Notes under the pieces: generated by a model
Databases searched by the model: none
What the model saw: the letters and a program-made list of their open reading frames with translations, nothing else
What the model was told of the DNA's origin: nothing
Position numbers and translations under genes: made by a program
Assembly (NCBI GenBank): GCA_016933675.1
Contig: JAFGAM010000071.1
Location: forward strand, 1-56,814
Reading direction: 5' to 3'
DNA: 56,814 nt
Origin: Candidatus Anaeroferrophillacea bacterium
Lineage (GTDB): Bacteria > Desulfobacterota > Anaeroferrophillalia > Anaeroferrophillales > Anaeroferrophillaceae
Shown here: positions 46,909 through 55,490 of the stretch, in pieces
Layout: each line of letters opens with the position of its first letter
Numbering within the stretch: position 1 is the stretch's first letter

Positions 46909-48105
46909 ATGTCTGAGAAAAAGATTTGTGTACGAAATGTATCAAAGGTGTTCGGCCCCCACCCCGAACGGGCGCTGAAACTGCTCGCCGATGGTGCCGA
47001 CAAGGAAGAAATCCTCGAAAAAACCGGTCAGGCGGTGGGACTCGCCGACACCAGCTTCGATGTCTACGAAGGCGAGATCCTGGTGATCATGGGGCTGAGC
47101 GGCAGCGGTAAATCGACTCTCATCCGCTGCCTCAACCTGCTCAACAGGCCCACTGCCGGCTCCATTACCATCGATGGCGAAGAGCTCACCACCGCCGGCC
47201 AGGACCAGTTGCTGCGCATCCGGCAATCGAAGTTCGGCATGGTATTCCAGCACTTCGCCCTTTTCCCCCACCGCACGGTACAGCAAAATGCCGCGTACGG
47301 CCTCGAAATCCAGCATATGGAAGCCGCCGTACGGGCGGAAAAGGCGCGCGATGCGCTCAAACTGGTCGGGCTCGAGGGCTGGGAGGATTCATATCCCCGC
47401 CAGCTCAGCGGCGGTATGCAGCAGCGCGTCGGCCTGGCCCGTGCCCTGGCGGTTGATCCCGATATTCTGCTGATGGACGAGGCCTTCTCGGCCCTCGATC
47501 CGCTCATCCGGCGCGACATGCAGCACGAGCTGATCTCGCTGCAGGCGCGGATGCAGAAGACCATTGTATTCATCACCCACGACCTCGACGAGGCGCTGAA
47601 GATCGGCGACCGCATCATTCTCATGAAGGACGGCCGCATCGTCCAGATCGGCACCCCCGAGGACATCCTCGAAAACCCGTCGAACCGCTACGTGGAAAAA
47701 TTCGTCGAGGACGTCGACAAATCCAAGGTCCTCACCATCGCGTCGATCATGGGCCGAGCCAAGGTGGTCGCCTATCCCAAGGACGGACCGCGAACAGCGC
47801 TGCATAAGATGCGGGACGAGGGTATCAGCTCGATCTTCGTGGTTGACCGTGACTACACCTTCCGCGGCCTGCTGACCGCCGACCGGGCCGCGGAGGCGGT
47901 GGAGCACCACCGCAAACCCATCGATGAATTCTACGAACGCGATATCCAGGCGGTAAAACCGGACGATCCGGTCAATACCCTGTTTCCGATCATGGCCGAA
48001 ACCGCAAAACCGGTCCCGGTGGTCGACGAGGACGGCAAATTGCAGGGCGTTGTCGTCCGCGGCAACCTGCTCGCCGGACTCGCGGAAGGAGGATCCAACC
48101 GATGA
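46909..48105 (+). CDS. proV: Glycine betaine/proline ABC transporter ATPase
   Basis: ProV/OpuAA (398 residues) energises osmoprotectant import. Motifs: an N-terminal helical extension typical of ProV (KLLADGADKEEILEKTG), Walker A GLSGSGKST at 62-70, FQHFALFPHRTV, signature LSGGMQQRVGLARAL, Walker B ILLMDEAFSALDPL and switch ITHDLDEALKIGD. A tandem CBS domain pair occupies the C-terminal 120 residues (AYPKDGPRTALHKMRDEGIS, QAVKPDDPVNTLFPIMAE), which in OpuA senses ionic strength. The stop overlaps the proW start (ATGA). A motif like the MarR operator lies in codons 6-9. Confidence 0.96.
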   Translation: MSEKKICVRNVSKVFGPHPERALKLLADGADKEEILEKTGQAVGLADTSFDVYEGEILVIMGLSGSGKSTLIRCLNLLNRPTAGSITIDGEELTTAGQDQLLRIRQSKFGMVFQHFALFPHRTVQQNAAYGLEIQHMEAAVRAEKARDALKLVGLEGWEDSYPRQLSGGMQQRVGLARALAVDPDILLMDEAFSALDPLIRRDMQHELISLQARMQKTIVFITHDLDEALKIGDRIILMKDGRIVQIGTPEDILENPSNRYVEKFVEDVDKSKVLTIASIMGRAKVVAYPKDGPRTALHKMRDEGISSIFVVDRDYTFRGLLTADRAAEAVEHHRKPIDEFYERDIQAVKPDDPVNTLFPIMAETAKPVPVVDEDGKLQGVVVRGNLLAGLAEGGSNR

Positions 48106-48944
48106 ACCTTTCCATTCCAGCATTCCCCCTCGAAGATATCATCGAAGCGGTGATCGCCTTTCTCACCGACAACTTCGCCTTCATCACCAAGGGCGTCTCC
48201 GACGTCCTGGAGACCGGTATCAACCTGCTCCAAGACGGACTCGAATTCCTGCCGCCGTGGCTTGTCATTCTGGTGCTGGTCTTTCTGGCGTGGCGGCTCG
48301 CCGACCGCCGGGTAGCGATCATGACCCTCTTCGGGTTGCTGCTGATCTGGAACCTTCGGCTCTGGAACGCCACCATCGACACCCTCATCCTGGTGATATT
48401 TTCCACCGGCATCGCGATCATCATCGGGATCCCCCTGGGCATCACCGCGGCCCTGTCGCCGGGCTTCAACCGAATCGTCATGCCGATCCTCGACTTCATG
48501 CAGACGATGCCGGCCTTTGTCTACCTGATCCCGGCGATCCCGTTTTTCGGGCTTGGCCCGGTATCGGCAATCTTTTCCACCGTCATCTTCGCCATGCCGC
48601 CGTCCATCCGGCTGACCTGCTTCGGCATCCAGCAGGTACCGGGAGACCTGGTTGAAGCCGCCGACGCCTTCGGCTCGACCAGGAAGCAGAAGCTCTTCAA
48701 ACTTCAGCTGCCGCTGGCAACACCGACCATCATGGCCGGGGTCAACCAGACCATCATGCTTTCCCTGTCGATGGTGGTCATTGCCGCCATGATCGGCGCC
48801 AAGGGACTGGGCGGCGAGGTCTGGAAGGCGATCCAGCGCCTGCAGCCCGGCAAGGGCTTTGTCGCCGGCATCGGCGTCGTGATCGTTGCCATGATCCTCG
48901 ACCGCATCACCCAGAAAATTGGCCGGGGAAACAGCTGTGAATAA
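48102..48944 (+). CDS. proW: Glycine betaine/proline ABC transporter permease
   Basis: ProW/OpuAB (280 residues) with about six to seven transmembrane helices. It has the conserved FMQTMPAFVYLIPAIPFFGLG segment, the EAA-loop region EAADAFGSTRKQKLFKLQLP that contacts ProV, and QTIMLSLSMVVIAAMIGAKGLG. The N-terminal portion includes an amphipathic stretch (IAFLTDNFAFITKGVSDVLE) seen in this family. It overlaps proV by four bases. The 351-bp gap that follows separates it from proX and carries a REP-like palindrome, yet the order and strand indicate a single operon or a second promoter. Confidence 0.96.
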   Translation: MNLSIPAFPLEDIIEAVIAFLTDNFAFITKGVSDVLETGINLLQDGLEFLPPWLVILVLVFLAWRLADRRVAIMTLFGLLLIWNLRLWNATIDTLILVIFSTGIAIIIGIPLGITAALSPGFNRIVMPILDFMQTMPAFVYLIPAIPFFGLGPVSAIFSTVIFAMPPSIRLTCFGIQQVPGDLVEAADAFGSTRKQKLFKLQLPLATPTIMAGVNQTIMLSLSMVVIAAMIGAKGLGGEVWKAIQRLQPGKGFVAGIGVVIVAMILDRITQKIGRGNSCE

Positions 48945-49295
48945 CGGGACACAGGGAACCGACCGGGTTCCGCGGTCCCGCGCCGACGCCCCCGCCTGGC
49001 CACTGTATGCCGACCACATCACCGGAAGGACCCCGATGACGCGCCCAGTCCGGTTGGAGAAACAACCGCAACCCGGAAAGTGTACGCGATCATATTTAAC
49101 GGACTCGCAAGAACTCGAACAAGGCGTCATTCCCACGCCGGCGGGTACGGGCGACCGGACGGTCGCCCCAACAACCGCCTAAATGATTGAATCTACTAGA
49201 TTCCATCCTGCACGGAAATGACGGTAAATGGCCAAAAGCGGCCTTTTGTGAAATCATCATTTTATATTCACCATGAAAAGGAAAAGGAGGAACAA
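48945..49295. other. Gap between proW and proX
   Basis: No gene is supported. It contains the palindrome at 49145-49169 and otherwise unremarkable sequence up to the proX ribosome site AAAGGAGGAA. Confidence 0.5.
49145..49169. repeat. REP-like palindrome upstream of proX
   Basis: GTACGGGCGACCGGACGGTCGCCCC is a near-perfect hairpin (GGGCGACCG/CGGTCGCCC). Its position between proW and proX could affect differential expression of the binding protein. Confidence 0.6.
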
Positions 49296-50153
49296 ATGAT
49301 TCTGAAACGCACCCTGGCAACGCTCATGATCCTGCTGGCGCTCTGTCTGACCACCGGCATCCAGCCGGCGGCTGCCGGCAAGGGGAAGGTCGAGTTGGCC
49401 TACGTGGAATGGGACTGTGCCACCGCCTCGACCCACGTCGTGCAGGTGGTACTCCAGGATCTCGGCTATGACGTCGAGGTCATACCCGTGGCCGCGGCCG
49501 CCATGTGGCAGTCCATCGCCTCCGGCGACGCCGACGGCATGGTCACCGCCTGGCTGCCCACCACCCACGGGCACTATCTGAAGAGGTTCAAGGACAAGAT
49601 CGTCGACCTGGGCAAGAACCTCCACGGCACCCGCATCGGTCTGGTGGTGCCCGCCTACGTCACCATCGATTCCATCGCCGACCTGAAAGCCAACGCCAGG
49701 AAATTTGCCAACAAGGTCATCGGCATCGACCCCGGTGCCGGCCTGATGAGCAAAACCGAGACCGTGATGAAGGAATACGGCCTCGGGAAGATGAACCTGG
49801 TTGAAGGCAGTGGCGCAACCATGGCCGCCGCCCTGCAGGACGCGATCAAGAACCGGGAATGGATCGTCGTCACCGGCTGGACCCCCCACTGGAAGTTCGC
49901 CCGCTGGGAGCTTAAATATCTCGACGATCCGAAGGGCATCTACGGCGGCGATGAATACATCAGCACCATGGTGCGCAAGGGTTTGAAAGAGGACCTGCCC
50001 GAGGTCTACGCGGTACTGGACAGTTTCTCCTGGACCCCGAAGGACATCGCCACGGTGATGATCATGAACCGGCAGGAAGGCGCCAGCCCCGAGGCCTCGG
50101 CCCGCAAGTGGGTGGACGAGCATCAGGACCTGGTGAAGAAGTGGCTGCCTTGA
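49296..50153 (+). CDS. proX: Glycine betaine ABC transporter substrate-binding protein
   Basis: A 285-residue periplasmic binding protein of the OpuAC/ProX type. It has a signal peptide (MILKRTLATLMILLALCL, cleavage near QPAAAG), then VELAYVEWDCATASTHVVQVVL, the aromatic-cage region AAAMWQSIASGDADGMVTAWLPTTHG, VIGIDPGAGLMSKT, and WIVVTGWTPHWKFARWELKYLDDP. The tryptophans in AMW, AWLP and GWTPHW are the likely ammonium-binding aromatic box. The ATG at 49296 has AAAAGGAGG upstream. No lipobox is present, so it should be freely periplasmic. The gene is followed by a porin-like gene. Confidence 0.95.
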   Translation: MILKRTLATLMILLALCLTTGIQPAAAGKGKVELAYVEWDCATASTHVVQVVLQDLGYDVEVIPVAAAAMWQSIASGDADGMVTAWLPTTHGHYLKRFKDKIVDLGKNLHGTRIGLVVPAYVTIDSIADLKANARKFANKVIGIDPGAGLMSKTETVMKEYGLGKMNLVEGSGATMAAALQDAIKNREWIVVTGWTPHWKFARWELKYLDDPKGIYGGDEYISTMVRKGLKEDLPEVYAVLDSFSWTPKDIATVMIMNRQEGASPEASARKWVDEHQDLVKKWLP

Positions 50154-50157
50154 GCGT

Positions 50158-50197
50158 GAGACAGGAGACAGGAAACGGGAGACGGGAGTCGGAAGAG
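50158..50197. repeat. Purine-rich short repeats (GAGACAGGA type)
   Basis: A run of GAGACAGGAGACAGGAAACGGGAGACGGGAGTC-like units directly after the proX stop. Comparable strings lie at 38160-38200 and 42423-42475. Confidence 0.5.
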
Positions 50198-50274
50198 ACG
50201 ACAACAACCCGTCTAATATCGCATCGTCGGTTCAACAACACCGTCAAATATCGATGAAAGGAGAGCGCGACATC

Positions 50275-51606
50275 ATGTCTTACGGACGTACAACGACCTC
50301 CATTGCCGCGGCGATGGTTATCACCATGAGCCTGCTGCTGCCGGCCGGCGTACTGGCGGGGGGCTCTGAAACCGGCGCGCTGCGGGCAGAGATTCAAGAC
50401 CTCAAGGCCCGTTTGGCGGATATGGAAGCCCTGAAACAGCAGCTCCGACAACTGGAATCCAAGATTGCTGCGGTGGAAACCGTTCAGGTTGAACAGCAGC
50501 AGAAAACCGCCGCCCTGGAAGTTGAAGCCGATGCCGGTGACGAAGGCCCGGTGAAGGATATATCCATTGGCGGGGCACTCAGGGTAAACTACGGCTACGG
50601 CGACTGGAATGACCAGCAGAAGGACCGCGGCGGCGACTTCAATTTCGACATTTTCCGCCTCGACGTCAACGGCCAATACAACGACCTGCTGATCTCGGCC
50701 CAGTATCGCTGGTACAGCTACATGGACGTCATCCACCACGGCTGGGTGGGCTACAACTTCACCGACAAGCTCCAGGGCCAGTTGGGGGTCACCCAGGTGC
50801 CCTTCGGCCTGTTGCCCTACGCGTCGCACAACTTCTGGTTCGGCGTCCCCTACTACGTCGGCCTCGAGGATGACTACGACATGGGCGCCAAGCTGCTCTA
50901 CAACGACGGCCCGCTGAACCTTCAATTCGCCTTCTTCAAGAACGAGGAGTGGGGCAGCTCCGGCAAAACCGCACGCTACTCTTTTGATGTCATCGACGAC
51001 GGCGGCCTGGCCTCCAGCAACTCCGAGGACAACCAGTTCAACCTCCGGGCGGCATGCACCCTCGACCACGGCGACCTCGGCTCCACCGAAATCGGTTTCT
51101 CCGGCGAGTGGGGCATGCTCTACAACTCCATCACCGAAGACCACGGCGATCATTGGGCCGCGGCGGTACATCTCAACGGCAATTACGGCCCCTGGAACCT
51201 GATGCTGGAAGCGGCACGCTACGAGTACGACCCGGAAAACCCGGATGGCGTGAGCGATGATTCCATCCTCATGGGCGCCTTCGCCGGTTCATATGAGGTG
51301 GCTTCGGAAGGCAACATCTACGTCGCCAACCTGAGCTATGACGTGCCGGTCTCCTGGGGCCCGGTTACCAACTTGACCTTTTACGACGATTACAGCATAC
51401 TCGACAAGGACAGCGGCGACGGTGACGATTCCCATATCAACACCCTGGGCTGCCTGATCAGCGCCAATCCGATCTACACCTACGTCGACTTCATCATGGG
51501 CCGCAACATGGCCTGGCTGGGCAGCGATGCCGCCCAGCCGCTGGCCGGCGGTGAGGACGATGACTGGCATATGCTGTTCAATGTCAACATCGGCTACTAT
51601 TTCTAG
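50275..51606 (+). CDS. Porin-like outer-membrane protein with N-terminal coiled coil
   Basis: A 443-residue protein with a signal peptide (cleavage near VLAGG). A heptad-like coiled coil follows at about residues 32-75 (LRAEIQDLKARLADMEALKQQLRQLESKIAAVE), then a long beta-barrel-like domain (ISIGGALRVNYGYGDW, FDIFRLDVNGQYND, ISAQYRWYSYMD, NLQFAFFKNEEW) ending in Tyr-Phe (NIGYYF), as expected for BamA substrates. It resembles phosphate- or carbohydrate-selective porins of Proteobacteria. ATG 50275 has AAAGGAG upstream. Its place just after the betaine transporter suggests, by inference, passage of osmoprotectants across the outer membrane. Confidence 0.8.
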   Translation: MSYGRTTTSIAAAMVITMSLLLPAGVLAGGSETGALRAEIQDLKARLADMEALKQQLRQLESKIAAVETVQVEQQQKTAALEVEADAGDEGPVKDISIGGALRVNYGYGDWNDQQKDRGGDFNFDIFRLDVNGQYNDLLISAQYRWYSYMDVIHHGWVGYNFTDKLQGQLGVTQVPFGLLPYASHNFWFGVPYYVGLEDDYDMGAKLLYNDGPLNLQFAFFKNEEWGSSGKTARYSFDVIDDGGLASSNSEDNQFNLRAACTLDHGDLGSTEIGFSGEWGMLYNSITEDHGDHWAAAVHLNGNYGPWNLMLEAARYEYDPENPDGVSDDSILMGAFAGSYEVASEGNIYVANLSYDVPVSWGPVTNLTFYDDYSILDKDSGDGDDSHINTLGCLISANPIYTYVDFIMGRNMAWLGSDAAQPLAGGEDDDWHMLFNVNIGYYF

Positions 51607-51736
51607 ACCGCGGACATCCTACGGCCGGCAAGAGTCATGCAGAATTGTAACAACTACCGATATGCACTGAGAAGGGGTGGCACGCCAACGGCTCCAGATT
51701 CACGACGCTCCCCCGCATGAGGAATGAGCGTACCTG

Positions 51737-51799
51737 GGGGTACGTCAATTGACTCAACCGGCAGCGCAACAAAGAAGATGGCGTTTTCACGAAGCCATC
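51737..51799 (+). repeat. Dispersed repeat family A, copy 2
   Basis: GGGGTACGTCAATTGACTCA, then GGCAGCGCAACAAAGAAGATGG and a tail ACGAAGCCATC. Same order of blocks as the copies at 23763 and 55248. Confidence 0.75.
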
Positions 51800-51891
51800 C
51801 ACCGCCGCCGGGGAATGGGCACGGCATCCTGCCCGGCCCGATTCCCCGGCGGTTTTCTTTCCACCTCGGCACGGAGGACAAAACAACATAC

Positions 51892-53520
51892 ATGTGTACT
51901 ATCTGCGGTCATCTGGTCCATCAGGGAACGATGATATCAACCGACATCTTTGACATGCTGATGAAGATGGCCCACCGCGGCCCCGACCAGCACGGGGCCT
52001 GCCTCGACGGCGAATCACGCCGGGCGGCGGAAATCGACGAACTGAAAGACTTCTTCTCCCGTGAAAGCCGCATCGCCCTCGGTCACTCCCGCCTCCGCAT
52101 CATCGGCGACGAGGGCACCACCCAGCCCTACGTCTCTTGTGACGGCGCCCTGACTCTGATCCACAACGGCGAAATCTACAACTACCAGAAACTCCGCACC
52201 CTGCTGCGCCGCCGGCACACCTTCAGCACAGCCAGTGACAGCGAGATCATCGTCCACCTGCTGGGCGAAACCTACCGCGGCGACCTTCGCGAAGCGATGG
52301 AAAAGGTGGTCAGCCTGCTTGACGGCATGTACGTCATCGCCGTGACCGACGGCAAATCGGTGGTCCTGGCGCGGGATCCCATCGGCAAGAAGCCGCTCTA
52401 CTACCTGACCACGGAACGGGTGACCTACTTCGCATCGGAGAAAAAATCGCTGTGGAACGGTACCGACGAACCCGTACGGCTCAACCCCGGCGAATTGCTC
52501 ACCCTCGATGACAGCGGGGTTGCGGTGGGCAACGGTTACAATCTGCAACTGCCGCAGATCGATATTGTCGACTTTCGCACCGGGATCGAATCCTACAAGG
52601 AAGCCCTCATCACCGCGGTACGGAAGCGGCTCACGGGTCTGAAGGAGTCGGCCATCGGGGTGATCTTCTCCGGCGGCATCGACTCGGTGCTGGTGGCCAA
52701 ACTGCTGCAGCGGGAAGGCAAGAACGTCATCTGCTACTGCACCGGCACTGAGGAATCGGGCGACATCGTCGCCGCCCGTTCGGTGGCGAAGGATCTCGGC
52801 CTGCAATTGAAAACCACCATCATCGACGAGGCCCTGGTGGAAAAGGCCATTCCCGGCATCATCCACGACGTCGAGGAGTGCGGCCTTTTGCAGGTGGAAG
52901 TGGCAATCCCGATGTACCTGGCGGCAAAGCTGGCCGCCGAGGATGGCATCCGGGTGATGTTCACCGGCCAGGCGGCGGACGAAATCATGGCCGGCTACCC
53001 GTGGTACAATGACGTCCTCGAAGAACACGGCTACCTGCGACTGCACGAAAAGCTGTGGGAGGACCTCAGTTTCCTCTACACCGACACCCTCGAGCGGGAG
53101 GACAAGCTGACCATGGCCCACTCCATCGAGTTGCGCGCCCCCTACCTCGACCGGGACGTGATCCATACCGCCATGCGCATCTCCCCGCGGCTGAAGATCG
53201 AGAGTGAGCGCGATATGCTCCGCAAACGGGTTCACCGCCAAGTGGCTTCGGAACTGGGAGTGCCCGATTACCTCTCCTACCGGATCAAGGATCCGGCCCA
53301 GTCGGGCTCCGGCATCCACCGCATCATCGAACGCATCGCCGCCCGCCGCATCATGGCGAACGATGTGGACGAGGATCTGGTGGACGAAAACATCGCCCGC
53401 GACAAGGGCAGCCTCTATCGCTACGGCGACCCCAGCTACGGCGGGGACGCGCCGCGTTTCTATCTCCAGCAGATCGAGGAGGAGATCAAACAGAAATACA
53501 TTCCGGCATTCCTGAAATAA
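51892..53520 (+). CDS. Asparagine-synthase-like glutamine amidotransferase
   Basis: A 542-residue protein of the AsnB architecture. The class II glutaminase domain starts at Cys2 (MCTICG, where AsnB has MCGI), with HRGPDQHG, GHSRLRIIG, IHNGEIYNY and the SDSE segment. The synthetase domain has the pyrophosphate loop FSGGIDS (259-265), FTGQAADEIMAGY (358-369) and ELRAPYLDRDVI. All catalytic elements seem present, so it likely amidates a carboxylate via an acyl-adenylate. The acceptor need not be aspartate, because the following gene encodes a nitrilase-type amidase, an odd partner for simple asparagine synthesis. GGAGG lies upstream of ATG 51892. The upstream gap carries a family A repeat. Confidence 0.88.
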   Translation: MCTICGHLVHQGTMISTDIFDMLMKMAHRGPDQHGACLDGESRRAAEIDELKDFFSRESRIALGHSRLRIIGDEGTTQPYVSCDGALTLIHNGEIYNYQKLRTLLRRRHTFSTASDSEIIVHLLGETYRGDLREAMEKVVSLLDGMYVIAVTDGKSVVLARDPIGKKPLYYLTTERVTYFASEKKSLWNGTDEPVRLNPGELLTLDDSGVAVGNGYNLQLPQIDIVDFRTGIESYKEALITAVRKRLTGLKESAIGVIFSGGIDSVLVAKLLQREGKNVICYCTGTEESGDIVAARSVAKDLGLQLKTTIIDEALVEKAIPGIIHDVEECGLLQVEVAIPMYLAAKLAAEDGIRVMFTGQAADEIMAGYPWYNDVLEEHGYLRLHEKLWEDLSFLYTDTLEREDKLTMAHSIELRAPYLDRDVIHTAMRISPRLKIESERDMLRKRVHRQVASELGVPDYLSYRIKDPAQSGSGIHRIIERIAARRIMANDVDEDLVDENIARDKGSLYRYGDPSYGGDAPRFYLQQIEEEIKQKYIPAFLK

Positions 53521-53525
53521 ACCGG

Positions 53526-53621
53526 CAGTGTCGGGTATGCTTTTTGCGGAACAATCCTCAACGGGTCGGGCTCGGCACTGAGGCGGAAGTCACGAGGCAA
53601 TAATCATACCGGATATCACTG
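53526..53621. repeat. Dispersed repeat family B, inverted-repeat element
   Basis: The left arm CAGTGTCGGGTATGCTTTTT and right arm AATAATCATACCGGATATCA are imperfect inverted complements about 95 bp apart. The same left/right layout occurs at 36896-36979, and left-arm or right-arm relatives occur at 23618-23650 and 42593-42615. Confidence 0.65.
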
Positions 53622-53632
53622 GAAATAAACCT

Positions 53633-54502
53633 ATGCATATCTGTATCGCCCAAATAAACTACTGCGGTCGCCACATTCAGACCCACGTCGGCCGTATCAA
53701 GGAGATTATTGCCCGGAACCGGCACGCCGATCTGCTGGTGTTCCCGGAGCTCATCCTCCACGGCCACCCATCCTTCGAAAAACCGGAGGGATTTCTCTAC
53801 CGGCGCATGCAGGTGGTCTACCGGACCATTTCCGAGGATCTTTACCGGTACGTCCGGCAGCAGGACGCCCGGGTGATCATCGGCGAGATCAAACGCCGGG
53901 GCACCCGGTTTTACAACCTGGCGACCTACGTCGACCGCCACGAGGTGCAGCACTACACCAAAACCCACGTCCACTGGACCGAACAGTTCGTCCCCGGGCG
54001 CGAGCTGAAGGTGTTCGAAACGCCGATGGGCAAGCTCGGCATCAACATCTGCTTCGACGCCGCCTTCCCCGAGGTCTGGCGGGTGCTGGCCCTCAGGGGG
54101 GCGGAGATCATCGTCAACATCTCCGCCGTACCGCGGGATTTCCCGATGGACTACATGTGGCGCCGGCTCAAGGGGGCGGCGCTCAACAACCAGGTCTACT
54201 GCATCTACGCCAACCGGCCGGGACCGACCTTCAGCGGCTACAGTGCCGTCTTTACCCCGCGGGGGGAGGTGCTGGCCGGTACCGCCCGCGACGAGGCAAT
54301 ATTCGGCACCGACATCGATCCGGGCGCCGTCAGCCGCTGGCGCGCCGAGGAGCAGATATTTCCTCACCGCCGGCCGCTGCTCTACCGCGACATCGGCCGC
54401 CGACAGCCGGAAACCGCCGAGCCGGGTGGAGAGGCCGAGGATATCCCCGACAACAGCCACCAGTTGCGCCAGGTCACGGAGACCGGTATCGGCAACAGGT
54501 GA
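53633..54502 (+). CDS. Carbon-nitrogen hydrolase (nitrilase superfamily amidase)
   Basis: A 289-residue enzyme with the complete nitrilase triad: Glu39 in LLVFPEL, Lys110 in YTKTHVHW, and the nucleophile Cys140 in GINICFDAAFPE. Other family segments are RGAEIIVNISAVPRDFP and NNQVYCIYANRPG. It should hydrolyse or transfer an amide; relatives include N-carbamoylputrescine amidase, beta-alanine synthase and omega-amidase. It lies 112 bp after the amidotransferase and 10 bp before a small ORF, so an operon is likely. A counterbalanced amide-forming/amide-breaking pair, or glutaminase-like supply, are both possible. The C-terminal ~35 residues are polar and probably disordered. Confidence 0.87.
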   Translation: MHICIAQINYCGRHIQTHVGRIKEIIARNRHADLLVFPELILHGHPSFEKPEGFLYRRMQVVYRTISEDLYRYVRQQDARVIIGEIKRRGTRFYNLATYVDRHEVQHYTKTHVHWTEQFVPGRELKVFETPMGKLGINICFDAAFPEVWRVLALRGAEIIVNISAVPRDFPMDYMWRRLKGAALNNQVYCIYANRPGPTFSGYSAVFTPRGEVLAGTARDEAIFGTDIDPGAVSRWRAEEQIFPHRRPLLYRDIGRRQPETAEPGGEAEDIPDNSHQLRQVTETGIGNR

Positions 54503-54512
54503 AGAAGGAATT

Positions 54513-54680
54513 ATGATGTTTCAGTACTACGTCCTCTCCCCGCACATGACGCGGCGCGAAATTTTTGCCTTCGGCCGGCGGCGCTCCGCCGCCGGGGCCG
54601 ATATCGCGCCGCGATTGGACGAAACGGTGCGAATGCACCTGTTTTGCCCGGAGCGGCAGCTGGCGGCACCCCGTCAATGA
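54513..54680 (+). CDS. Small ORF, 55 residues, of unknown function
   Basis: ATG at 54513 preceded by AAGAAGGAATT, a good ribosome site. It encodes a 55-residue basic protein starting MMFQYYVLSPHMTRREIFAFGRRR. Its stop overlaps the next start (ATGA at 54677-54680), and it begins 10 bp after the amidase stop. This tight packing on both sides argues for real translation even though I recognise no family. It could also serve only to couple translation of the membrane protein downstream. Confidence 0.55.
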   Translation: MMFQYYVLSPHMTRREIFAFGRRRSAAGADIAPRLDETVRMHLFCPERQLAAPRQ

Positions 54681-55141
54681 ACTCATACCACATCATGCGT
54701 CTTCTTCCCCTGCGTGAACATTCGACCCTGCTCTGGTGGCTGGGCAGCCTGTCTTTGGTCACCTTCGTCGCCTCGCTGATCTTCATTCCGCTACTCGTCG
54801 CATGGATGCCGGCGGACTATTTCACCCGTAAGCGACCCTACTACCGCGGCCGCCACCCGTTAGTCCACTGGGCCATCCTGATCGCCAAGAACCTGTTCGG
54901 CGCCCTTTTCCTGCTGACCGGCCTGGCGATGCTGTTTCTCCCCGGTCAAGGGCTGATCACCATCGTCATCGCCCTCACCCTGCTCAACTTCCCCGGCAAA
55001 CGGCGGCTGGAATGTCGCCTCATTCGCCGCCCGGGTATAAACCGGGCAATCAACTGGATCCGCGCCCGGAAGGGCAGACCGCCGCTACTCATCCCGGAAA
55101 CGGACTGCGGCGAGGAACAGCCAGCGGAGCATGGCGGCTGA
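54677..55141 (+). CDS. PGPGW-type small membrane protein
   Basis: A 154-residue inner-membrane protein with two hydrophobic segments: about residues 19-43 (LWWLGSLSLVTFVASLIFIPLLVAW) and about 67-95 (AILIAKNLFGALFLLTGLAMLF). The short conserved turn FLPGQGLITIVIAL matches the position of the PGPGW motif that names the family (PGQGL here). The C-terminus is basic and cytoplasmic-looking (RRLECRLIRRPG, WIRARKGRPP). Function is unknown for the family. It is the last gene of the amidotransferase/amidase operon, coupled by ATGA to the small ORF. Confidence 0.75.
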   Translation: MNSYHIMRLLPLREHSTLLWWLGSLSLVTFVASLIFIPLLVAWMPADYFTRKRPYYRGRHPLVHWAILIAKNLFGALFLLTGLAMLFLPGQGLITIVIALTLLNFPGKRRLECRLIRRPGINRAINWIRARKGRPPLLIPETDCGEEQPAEHGG

Positions 55142-55490
55142 AGATTGCGCTCTCCGCCGCCGGAAACGGCCGGGCCAACGATTGCCGTGAAGCCCTCGGC
55201 AACAGATGAGATGCGCCCCACAGCATATAAAGCCCGGCGGTAACTTTGATGGCTTCCTAATAACTCCATCCTCTTCCTTGCGCGGCAATTGAGCCATTTG
55301 ACGTACTTCGTCTCTGTGTACGCCGGCCTCGGCTTTTGCCGACGGCGAATCTGAAGCCGTTGCCATGCCATGCCTTTTCGACCCATTGCAGTTGTCACGG
55401 TTCCATCAACTCGCGCAGGAAATATCCCTTGCATTTAAGAGTACGATGTTTTATGCAGCACTAAATTCTAACGACCGATCGGTATTTTTC
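55142..55490. other. Intergenic region before the TetR gene
   Basis: No gene is supported. It holds family A repeat copy 3. The perfect palindrome ACCGATCGGT (55474-55483), eight bases before the TetR ATG, is a plausible autoregulatory site. Confidence 0.5.
55248..55309 (-). repeat. Dispersed repeat family A, copy 3 (inverted)
   Basis: On the minus strand: GAAGTACGTCAAATGGCTCA, then TTGCCGCGCAAGGAAGAGG, ATGGAGTT and GGAAGCCATC. The blocks match copies 1 and 2 in order and spacing. Confidence 0.75.

Noticed and set aside
55365-55490. Upstream extension of the TetR frame
   Set aside because: The family N-terminus begins at 55491 and the extension crosses a palindrome.
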